Shown here: piece by piece, positions 5,600 to 11,100 of the stretch | How the letters are laid out: every line of letters starts with the position of its first letter | How positions within the stretch are numbered: position 1 is the stretch's first letter | Assembly: GCF_030042015.1 (NCBI RefSeq) | Contig: NZ_JASIAL010000026.1 | Span: 1 to 11,100, forward strand | Length of the DNA: 11,100 bases | Source: Trebonia sp030042015 | Lineage (GTDB): Bacteria > Actinomycetota > Actinomycetes > Streptosporangiales > Streptosporangiaceae | Reading direction: 5' to 3' | Program-made: the position numbers and the translations under genes | Notes under the pieces: generated by a model | The model's input: the letters and a program-made list of their open reading frames with translations, nothing else | Databases searched by the model: none | Told to the model about the DNA's origin: nothing

Positions 5600-8311
5600 C
5601 TAGTGGGCGGCTTCGGCCCAGCTGCGGCCGGTGCCGGTGGAGACCTCGAGCGGGACGCGCAGGTCGGCCGCGCCGCTCATCGCCTCGGTGACGAGCGCGC
5701 GCACGCCGGCGAGCTCGCCTGGCGCGATTTCGAAGATCAGCTCGTCGTGCACCTGCAGCAGCATCCGCGAGCGCAGCCCGGCCGCGGACAGCCGGGACGC
5801 GACCCGCAGCATCGCCACCTTGATCACGTCGGCGGCGGAGCCCTGGATCGGGGCGTTGAGCGCCATGCGTTCGGCCATCTCACGGCGCTGACGGTTGTCC
5901 GAGGTGAGGTCGGGCAGGTAGCGGCGGCGGCCCATGATCGTCGAGGTGTAACCGTCGAGCCGGGCCTGCGCCACCACCGACTGCAGGTAGTCACGCACCC
6001 CGCCGAACTCCTTGAAGTACTCCTCCATCAGCCCGCGCGCCTCCTCCACTGACACGCGCAGCTGCTGGGACAGCCCGTAGGCGGACAGCCCGTACGCCAG
6101 CCCGTAGTTCATCGCCTTGATCCTCGCCCGCTGTTCCGGGCCGACCTCGTGCGGCGGCATGCCGAACACCCGGGACGCCGTCGCGGCGTGGAAGTCGTGA
6201 CCCGACTCGAAGGCGGCGATGAGCGCGGCATCGCGGGACAGGTCGGCCATGATGCGCAGCTCGATCTGGCTGTAGTCCGCCGTCAGCAGGGTCTCATATC
6301 CCCCGCCGACGACGAAGCCCTGGCGGATGCGGCGGCCGAGTTCGGTGCGGATCGGGATGTTCTGCAGGTTCGGGTCCGTGGACGACAGCCGTCCGGTCGC
6401 CGCCACCATCTGGTTGAACGTCGTGTGGATCCGGCCGTCCTCGCCGGCCATCGGGATCAGCGAGTCCACGATCGACTTCAGCTTCGCCACGTCCCTGTGG
6501 TGCAGCAGGTGCTCGAGGACCGGGTGGTCGGTCGCGGCGAGCAGGCTGGTCAGCGCCTCGGAGTCGGTCGTGTACCCGGTCTTGATCCGCTTGGTCTTGG
6601 GCAGCCCGAGCTCGGTGAACAGCACCTCCTGCAGCTGCTTGGGCGAGCCGAGGTTGAACTCGTGCCCGACGACCGAGTAGGCGGCCTGTTCGGCGGATTT
6701 CACCTCGCCGTACAGGGTCGCCGACATTTCCGCCAAGTGATCGGTGTCGGCCGCGATCCCGGTGCGCTCCATCTGCGCGAGCACGTCGACAAGCGGCAGC
6801 TCGATCTCCGCGAGCAGCCGCGCCGCGCCGCGCCTTTCCAGGTCCGCGTCCAGCGCCGCGGCGAGGTCGAGCGTGGCGCGGGCGCGCAGCACGAGCGCGG
6901 TGGCGCTCTCCTCCTCGCCGGAGCCGTCCAGGGTCAGCTGCTGCGGCTCTTCGGCGTCCCCGCGCAGTTCCTTGCCGAGGTAGCGCAGCGCGAGGTCGGC
7001 CAGGTCGAAGGTCCGCTGGCCCGGCAGCGCCAGGTACGCGGCGAGCGCGGTGTCGCTGGTCAGGCCGGCGAAGGCGAACCCGTGGGCGGCGAACGCGTGC
7101 ATCGGCCCCTTGGCGTCGTGCATGGCCTTGGGGTAGCGGTCAGCACCCAGCCAGGCCGCCAGGGCGTCGGTGTCCGCCGGGGTCAGCGCCTCGGGGTCGA
7201 GGTACGCGCCAGCCCCGTCCGCCGCGGCGATGCCGATCCCGGTCAGGTTTCCCGTGCCGCGCCCCCAGGTGCCCGTGACAGCCAGCCCGGCTCGTTCTGC
7301 TGACTGGTGCTCGGTCAGCCAGGCGGGAACCTCATCGGGTCCGAGCACCGAAGTCTCCACCTCAAATCCTGACATGTCCGCCGCGGCGGCAGCGGCGCGG
7401 TCAGGGGCGCTGACGCCCGCGATGCCGTCCGGCAGGGTCTGGTAGAGCCGGTCGCGCAGCACGCGGAACTGCAGGGTGTCGAAAAGCTGGTGGATCGTCT
7501 CCCGGCTCCACGGCTGCGGCACCAGGTCGCGCGGCAGCGCGCCGACCGTGGCCTCCGGCAGGTCGCGGACGAGCGCGGTGAGCTGGCGGTTGCGCAGCAC
7601 GCCGCCCAGGTGCTCGCGCAGCGCGTCGCCCGCCTTGCCCTTGACCTCATCGACCCGGTTGACGAGCTCGTCAAGTGACCCGAAGTCCGCGATCCACTTC
7701 GTCGCGGTCTTCTCCCCCACCCCCGGAATGCCGGGCAGGTTGTCGCTCGGGTCGCCACGCAGCGCGGCGAAGTCCGGGTACTGGTCCGGCGTCAGCCCGT
7801 ATTTCTCGACCACCGCCGCCGGGGTGAACCTGGTCATCTCCGTGATGCCGCGGCGCGTCATCAGCACGGTGACCTTGTCGCACACAAGCTGCAGCACGTC
7901 GCGGTCGCCGGTGACGATCAGGACGTCCATGCCGTCGGCCGCCGCCTGCGTGGCGAGCGTGGCGATCAGGTCGTCGGCCTCGTAGCCGGGCGCGGACAGG
8001 CGGGGGATGCCGAGCGCGTCGAGCACCTCGAAGATCAGGCTCAGCTGGCTGCGGAAGTCCTCGGGGGTCTCGCGCCTGTTCGCCTTGTATTCGACGTACT
8101 GCTCGTGCCTGAACGTGGGCTCGCCGCGGTCGAACGCCACCGCCACGTGTGTGGGCTGCTCGTCGCGCAGCACGTTGATGAGCATCGCGGTGAACCCGTA
8201 CACGGCGTTGGTCGGCTGGCCTGTCGTCGTGGAGAAGTTCTCCACCGGGAGCGCGAAGAACGCCCGGTAGGCCAGCGAGTGCCCGTCGAGCAGCAAAAGC
8301 CTGTCAGTCAC
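5600..8311 (-). CDS. polA: DNA polymerase I
   Basis: PolA fills gaps left by excision repair and replaces Okazaki primers. The 903-residue protein has a 5' nuclease domain (1 to about 300) with metal ligands visible at D9, D61, E111/D113/D114 and D136/D138 and a helix-hairpin-helix (about 185-203). The central 3'-5' exonuclease-like domain (about 315-500) is degenerate: the expected DxE is VTG (345-347). The polymerase domain (about 515-903) has motif A TADYSQIELR (677-686), motif B R728-K732-Y736-G737-Y740 and motif C HDE (855-857). Tyr736 matches E. coli Phe762. So it should polymerise and cleave flaps but not proofread. The GTG at 8311 is directly preceded by an in-frame GGAGG with no spacing, four codons after an in-frame TAG; the -10 box TAGGAT 6 nt upstream suggests a leaderless mRNA. 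TTG at 8296 is a less likely start. Confidence 0.97.
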   Translation of the reverse strand: MTDRLLLLDGHSLAYRAFFALPVENFSTTTGQPTNAVYGFTAMLINVLRDEQPTHVAVAFDRGEPTFRHEQYVEYKANRRETPEDFRSQLSLIFEVLDALGIPRLSAPGYEADDLIATLATQAAADGMDVLIVTGDRDVLQLVCDKVTVLMTRRGITEMTRFTPAAVVEKYGLTPDQYPDFAALRGDPSDNLPGIPGVGEKTATKWIADFGSLDELVNRVDEVKGKAGDALREHLGGVLRNRQLTALVRDLPEATVGALPRDLVPQPWSRETIHQLFDTLQFRVLRDRLYQTLPDGIAGVSAPDRAAAAAADMSGFEVETSVLGPDEVPAWLTEHQSAERAGLAVTGTWGRGTGNLTGIGIAAADGAGAYLDPEALTPADTDALAAWLGADRYPKAMHDAKGPMHAFAAHGFAFAGLTSDTALAAYLALPGQRTFDLADLALRYLGKELRGDAEEPQQLTLDGSGEEESATALVLRARATLDLAAALDADLERRGAARLLAEIELPLVDVLAQMERTGIAADTDHLAEMSATLYGEVKSAEQAAYSVVGHEFNLGSPKQLQEVLFTELGLPKTKRIKTGYTTDSEALTSLLAATDHPVLEHLLHHRDVAKLKSIVDSLIPMAGEDGRIHTTFNQMVAATGRLSSTDPNLQNIPIRTELGRRIRQGFVVGGGYETLLTADYSQIELRIMADLSRDAALIAAFESGHDFHAATASRVFGMPPHEVGPEQRARIKAMNYGLAYGLSAYGLSQQLRVSVEEARGLMEEYFKEFGGVRDYLQSVVAQARLDGYTSTIMGRRRYLPDLTSDNRQRREMAERMALNAPIQGSAADVIKVAMLRVASRLSAAGLRSRMLLQVHDELIFEIAPGELAGVRALVTEAMSGAADLRVPLEVSTGTGRSWAEAAH

Positions 8312-8323
8312 CCTCCGATCCTA
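8312..8323 (-). promoter_or_regulatory. -10 box positioned for leaderless polA transcription
   Basis: The minus strand reads TAGGAT (8323-8318), CGGAGG (8317-8312), then the GTG start at 8311. The spacing from the -10 box puts the first transcribed base at or next to the G of the start codon. The GGAGG touches the GTG and cannot act as a Shine-Dalgarno for it. The -35 region is weak because it falls in the galM terminator stem. Confidence 0.5.
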
Positions 8324-8333
8324 ATGACTGCGC

Positions 8334-8375
8334 GACGGTGCCCGGCTGCTCAGCGCGGAACAGCCGGGCACCGTC
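8334..8375 (-). terminator. Terminator between galM-like gene and polA
   Basis: GACGGTGCCCGGCTG (8334-8348) and CAGCCGGGCACCGTC (8361-8375) form a perfect 15-bp stem with a 12-nt loop, 10 nt past the stop of the epimerase gene. It has no T-run. It should separate the sugar-responsive upstream gene from polA. Confidence 0.8.
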
Positions 8376-8385
8376 ATGTCGCCGG

Positions 8386-9786
8386 TTAGAAGAAGCCGTT
8401 CGACGAGAACGCGAAGATCGTCGTCGAGGTGAAGGTGTCGTTCGGGCCGAGCACCGTGGACGGGAAGTCCGGGTTGTTCGGCGAGTTCGGGAAGTGCTGC
8501 GTCTCGAACGTGTAGCCGGCGCCCTGGCGGTAGGTGTCGCCGCTGATACCGGTCAGCGTGCCGGTGAGGAAGTTGCCGCTGTAGAACTGGACGCCCGGCT
8601 GGTCGGTCCAGACGGTCAGCTCGCGCCCGCTGCCCGGGTCCCAGGCGCGGGCAGCAAGGTTGAGGCCGTCCGGGCCAGTGGTCTGCGGGGTCTGCGCGTT
8701 CAGTATCCAGTTGTGGTCATATCCCTGGGCGATGAGCAGCTGGCTCTCGCCGTTGGTGAGCGAGTCGTAGCTCGCGGGGACGTTGTCCGGCGCGCTCACG
8801 TCGTCGATCCGTGACCCGATCGTGTGCGGGGTGCGGAAGTCGAACGGCGTGCCGGCGACGGGGACGCCGTCGGGCAGCCCGGGCAGCGGTATCTGCGTGG
8901 TGTCGGTCGGCGAGTAGTTGTCGGCGTTGATCTGCACGTACTGGCCGTAAGCCGAGCCGGCGGGCGAGTTCTCCCCTGCCAGGTTGAAGTAGCTGTGGTT
9001 GGTCAGGTTCACGACCGTGCTCAGCGTGGACGAGTCGTTGACCGCCTGGTAGTGGATCGCGTACTGGTTCTGGTTGTTCAGCGTGAACGTGACGTCCACG
9101 GTGAGCTGGGCGGGGAATCCGGTGCACCCGTCCGGGCAGCCGGGGCTGCCGACGGCGCCGCTGGAGTCGCCGTTCGGGCTCACGAGCTGGAGCGTCACGC
9201 CGACTTCCGACTTGGTGTCGATCAGGGCGCCGACCTGCGACCAGATGTGGTCGCCGAAGCCGACCAGGCCGCCGTGCAGGTCGTTGACGCCGTTGTTGAT
9301 CGGCAGCGTGTACGTCTGCCCGTTCAGCTTGAACGTGCCGTCGGCGATCCGGTTGGCGTACCGGCCCACCGTCTCTCCGAAGTACGGGCCGCCGTTGACG
9401 GTCACCGGCGGGCTGTCGTAGGTGACGTAGTCCTGCAGGGTCTTGAAGCCGAGCACCACGTCCGCCGTCTGGCCGGAACGGCCAGGCACGTCGATCGCCT
9501 GGGTGATCGCGCCGTAGGACAGGAGCTCGACCTGCATGCCCCTGGCATTGGTCAGCGTGTACCGGTACGTCGGCGTGTTCAGGCCGGTGTACGGCTCGAT
9601 CGTGCTGCCGAAGTACTGCTTGGTGATGCTCAGCGCGCCGTGCCAGCGCGGTGGCTGCACGGTCGCCGCTGGCGCGCTGGTGGCCGCGATGGCGCCCCCC
9701 GCGGTCAGGATGGCCACGATGATCGCTGCGACCGCGGACCTGGCGATTAGGCTACTGCTCCTCCAACTTCCCATCTTTGTGCGCAT
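8386..9786 (-). CDS. Secreted aldose 1-epimerase (mutarotase)
   Basis: Aldose 1-epimerases interconvert the alpha and beta anomers of sugars such as galactose and glucose. The 466-residue protein begins with a basic stretch and a hydrophobic segment (about 13-36, ending AGGAIAATSAPA), a typical export signal with cleavage likely after residue 34-40, so it acts outside the cell. Family motifs are GRYANRI (141-147), NDLHGG (168-173), NLTNHSYFN (260-268) with the probable catalytic acid His264, GYDHNW (355-360) and FETQHFP (427-433) with the probable catalytic base Glu428. Cytosolic GalM proteins are about 340-380 residues; the extra length here is the signal and loops. One loop holds CPDGC (217-221), which may form a disulfide. 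The start has AAGGG 8 nt before the ATG. The gene stands alone between a regulator and polA, with its own promoter and terminator. The symbol galM would fit by family, but the substrate is unproven. Confidence 0.92.
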   Translation of the reverse strand: MRTKMGSWRSSSLIARSAVAAIIVAILTAGGAIAATSAPAATVQPPRWHGALSITKQYFGSTIEPYTGLNTPTYRYTLTNARGMQVELLSYGAITQAIDVPGRSGQTADVVLGFKTLQDYVTYDSPPVTVNGGPYFGETVGRYANRIADGTFKLNGQTYTLPINNGVNDLHGGLVGFGDHIWSQVGALIDTKSEVGVTLQLVSPNGDSSGAVGSPGCPDGCTGFPAQLTVDVTFTLNNQNQYAIHYQAVNDSSTLSTVVNLTNHSYFNLAGENSPAGSAYGQYVQINADNYSPTDTTQIPLPGLPDGVPVAGTPFDFRTPHTIGSRIDDVSAPDNVPASYDSLTNGESQLLIAQGYDHNWILNAQTPQTTGPDGLNLAARAWDPGSGRELTVWTDQPGVQFYSGNFLTGTLTGISGDTYRQGAGYTFETQHFPNSPNNPDFPSTVLGPNDTFTSTTIFAFSSNGFF

Positions 9787-9800
9787 GAAGGCTTCCCTTC
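9787..9800 (-). promoter_or_regulatory. Small hairpin covering the Shine-Dalgarno of the epimerase gene
   Basis: On the minus strand GAAGG, GAAG loop and CCTTC lie immediately before the ATG. The 5-bp stem would pair the AAGG of the ribosome-binding site. It is short, so any effect on translation is uncertain. Confidence 0.35.
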
Positions 9801-9849
9801 GTTGGGGTCCCGTTGGGCCGGCCTCACTGTGGGCCCGGTAGCCGGCCCG

Positions 9850-9861
9850 GCATGCGCATGC
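9850..9861. promoter_or_regulatory. 12-bp palindrome near the epimerase transcription start
   Basis: GCATGCGCATGC is a perfect palindrome lying just downstream of the predicted transcription start near 9865. It could be a second operator or simply a leader hairpin. Confidence 0.3.
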
Positions 9862-9871
9862 TTACTTGGCG

Positions 9872-9900
9872 ATTGTGAACGCTAACACCGTGAAAGTCAC
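9872..9900 (-). promoter_or_regulatory. Promoter of the secreted epimerase gene
   Basis: On the minus strand GTGACT (9900-9895) and CACAAT (9877-9872) are separated by 17 nt, each matching the housekeeping consensus at 4 of 6 positions. Transcription would start near 9865, leaving a leader of about 78 nt. The small palindrome CGTGA-AAG-TCACG (9889-9901) overlaps the -35 box. Confidence 0.5.
9874..9887. promoter_or_regulatory. LacI-family-like operator
   Basis: TGTGAACGCTAACA is an imperfect palindrome with the central CG and TGT...ACA ends typical of LacI-family operators (compare TGTTAGCGCTAACA and TGTGAGCGCTCACA); five of seven base pairs are symmetric. It overlaps the spacer and -10 box of the epimerase promoter, where a bound repressor would block RNA polymerase. 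The regulator itself is not in the window. Confidence 0.55.
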
Positions 9901-9901
9901 G

Positions 9902-10423
9902 CGATATCGAGCAAAGTCTCACTCATTCCGTCGATGTGTGGCCGAAGGCCGCAGAGCTATGTGAAACCGGAGGTTCCGGTGGTGACACAAGGTCCCCGTG
10001 ACTGGCTGCACGGACCGCGCGACGCAAACCGGTCATCGCCGCCGCAGCTGGGACGACACGCCGATGGCTATGAGATTGTTATCTATTCCCGGCCGAACAC
10101 GCTCCGCCGCAATTGCATCCACACGTGCCCCTGTATAAGCCGCGACGCCGGCGGAACCTGCCCAGTTCGCAGCCGCTAAGCCGGGGACGAGCGCGCACAG
10201 GGCTACCGTACGTCACCAAATCAGGAATCATCTGGGTAAACGTGGCGGAATCACAGGCTGACTTTCCGCGGTCCAAAGGGGGAACTGACCTTTGCCGTCC
10301 GGGCGGCGGATCGCTAACGTGTGGACAGCGGACCCGGGGGCCCAAGTAGAGAACGTGTCAGCCCGGGGAAGGCGGACACGGTACCAACGGGTCCCCGGGT
10401 CCCCGGGGACCCCCGCTGGCCGG
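9902..10423. other. Intergenic stretch without a convincing gene
   Basis: About 520 bp upstream of the epimerase promoter and downstream of the regulator gene. It is visibly less GC-rich than its neighbours. Open frames at 9934-10179 (plus), 10079-10345 (minus) and 10113-10349 (plus) lack a ribosome-binding site, lack the strong G/C third-position bias seen in neighbouring genes and resemble no family I know. It contains small hairpins at 9966-9980 (ACCGGA/TCCGGT), 10245-10269 (GCGGAA/TTCCGC) and 10274-10294 (CAAAGG/CCTTTG), an AGAT-TGTT-ATCT palindrome at 10073-10084, and a weak plus-strand promoter-like pair TTGCAT/TATAAG at 10113-10139 with a short 15-nt spacer. A small RNA is possible but not shown. 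Confidence 0.5.
10389..10412 (-). terminator. Candidate terminator after the ANTAR regulator, built of three 8-mers
   Basis: GGGTCCCC (10389-10396), GGGTCCCC (10397-10404) and GGGGACCC (10405-10412) follow one another without gaps. The last unit is the reverse complement of the first two, so either can pair with it: an 8-bp stem with an 8-nt loop, or a 16-bp palindrome in DNA. It begins 12 nt past the stop of the regulator gene. No T-run. Confidence 0.6.
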
Positions 10424-11100
10424 TCAGCCTTTCCCGGCGCCGCCCCTGTCGGTGCCGGCCTTGTCCGTGCTGCCCTTTTCGCCGCCCTTTTCGCCGCCGC
10501 CGCCCGCGTCCGCGCGCATGGAGCCCTCGATCACGGCCTCGGCGACCTTGCGCATCGTCAGCCGCCGGTCCATCGAGGTCTTCTGGATCCAGCGGAACGC
10601 CTGCGGCTCGGTCATCCCCTGCTCGGACTGCAGCAGCCCCTTCGCGCGGTCGAGCAGCTTGCGCACCTCCAGCCGCTCCCGCAGCGTGTTGACCTCGGAG
10701 TCCAGCGCGCGGATCTCGGTGAACCGGCTGACCGCCATCTCGATCGCGGGCACCAGGTCGGCCTTGGTGAACGGCTTGATCAGGTAGGCCATCGCGCCCG
10801 CCTCGCTGGCCCGCTGCACGAGGTCGCGCTGGGAGAAGGCGGTCAGGATGATGACCGGGGCAAGCTGGCTTGAGGTGATCTGCTCGGCGGCCGAGATCCC
10901 GTCCAGGCCCGGCATCTTCACGTCCATGATCACCAGGTCGGGCCGCACCTGCTCGGCGAGCCGCACCGCGCTCTCGCCGTCGGCGGCCTCGCCGGCTACG
11001 ACGTAGCCCTCCTCTTCGAGCATCTCGCGCAGGTCGAGGCGGATCAGCGCCTCGTCCTCCGCGATGACGACCCGCAGCCGGCCGGATTCCGGCGAACTCG
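10424..11100 (-). CDS. Receiver-ANTAR response regulator, PdtaR-like (5' end outside window)
   Basis: Regulators of this type are activated by phosphorylation and then bind RNA hairpins through the ANTAR domain to prevent transcription termination. The frame stays open to the right edge: 224 complete codons are visible, beginning SSPESGRLRVVIAEDEAL, so the true start lies beyond 11100 and the Met at 11023 is internal. In window numbering the receiver shows the acidic pair E14/D15, the phosphorylation site D59 in IMDVKMPG (codon 10922-10924), T86 and K108. A helical linker (about 122-145) leads to the ANTAR domain (about 140-193) with RKLLDRAKGLL and AFRWIQK. The last 30 residues are a Gly/Lys/Glu-rich tail partly encoded by a 12-bp tandem repeat. 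The M. tuberculosis homologue, PdtaR (Rv1626), has about 205 residues and is encoded just upstream of polA, matching this position. No kinase gene is present in the window. Confidence 0.92.
   Translation of the reverse strand, partial: SSPESGRLRVVIAEDEALIRLDLREMLEEEGYVVAGEAADGESAVRLAEQVRPDLVIMDVKMPGLDGISAAEQITSSQLAPVIILTAFSQRDLVQRASEAGAMAYLIKPFTKADLVPAIEMAVSRFTEIRALDSEVNTLRERLEVRKLLDRAKGLLQSEQGMTEPQAFRWIQKTSMDRRLTMRKVAEAVIEGSMRADAGGGGEKGGEKGSTDKAGTDRGGAGKG
10472..10495 (-). repeat. 12-bp tandem duplication in the regulator tail
   Basis: The plus-strand unit GCCCTTTTCGCC occurs twice in direct succession (10472-10483 and 10484-10495). On the coding strand it encodes the repeated Gly-Glu-Lys-Gly of the C-terminal tail. 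This looks like slippage in a low-complexity, probably disordered region. Confidence 0.75.

Noticed and set aside
6149..7303. Plus-strand 384-residue open frame opposite polA
   Set aside because: Antisense shadow without recognisable domains.
8824..9750. Plus-strand 308-residue open frame opposite the epimerase gene
   Set aside because: Antisense shadow; Val/Arg/Gly-rich and no ribosome-binding site.
10113..10139. TTGCAT/TATAAG as a firm promoter
   Set aside because: Spacer is only 15 nt and no gene follows; kept only as part of the non-coding entry.
9934..10179. Plus-strand 81-residue open frame
   Set aside because: No ribosome-binding site, poor third-position G/C bias for this genome, and no familiar motif.

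Overview
The window is GC-rich, densely coded DNA from a high-GC actinobacterium. This rests on GTG starts, TANNNT-type -10 boxes, a four-domain S1 with a long acidic/Pro-rich tail, a PolA with a lost proofreading site, an ANTAR response regulator, and a Cys-paired repeat lipoprotein of a type common in filamentous actinobacteria. I cannot fix the genus; Streptosporangiales or a relative is a guess.

Layout: (1) 1-1280, minus strand: the N-terminal part of uvrB (excision repair helicase), running off the left edge. (2) 1281-1697: a divergent regulatory region with a RecA-NDp/PafBC-like promoter for uvrB and a phased triple repeat plus candidate promoter for the next gene. (3) 1698-3005, plus: a secreted lipoprotein made of seven Cys-paired repeats, probably a seven-bladed propeller. 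(4) 3072-3689, plus: coaE, dephospho-CoA kinase. (5) 3791-5341, minus: rpsA, ribosomal protein S1, convergent with coaE across a strong hairpin and preceded by its own promoter and a long structured leader. (6) 5600-8311, minus: polA, probably translated from a leaderless mRNA. (7) 8386-9786, minus: a secreted galM-type aldose 1-epimerase with a LacI-family-like operator inside its promoter. (8) 9901-10423: about 520 bp with no convincing gene. (9) 10424-11100, minus: a PdtaR-like receiver-ANTAR regulator whose start lies beyond the right edge.

The polA-rpsA-coaE-uvrB neighbourhood is a conserved actinobacterial block (in Mycobacterium tuberculosis polA, rpsA, coaE, uvrB are adjacent and pdtaR lies just upstream). 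UvrB opens the damage-excision step and PolA fills the gap; S1 and CoaE are translation and cofactor housekeeping. Two accessory genes for exported proteins, the repeat lipoprotein and the mutarotase, have been inserted into this block, and coaE is flipped relative to its usual partners. No mobile element, tRNA, rRNA or CRISPR array was seen. The most interesting material is regulatory (DNA-damage promoter, leaderless polA, operator-covered galM promoter) together with the repeat lipoprotein.
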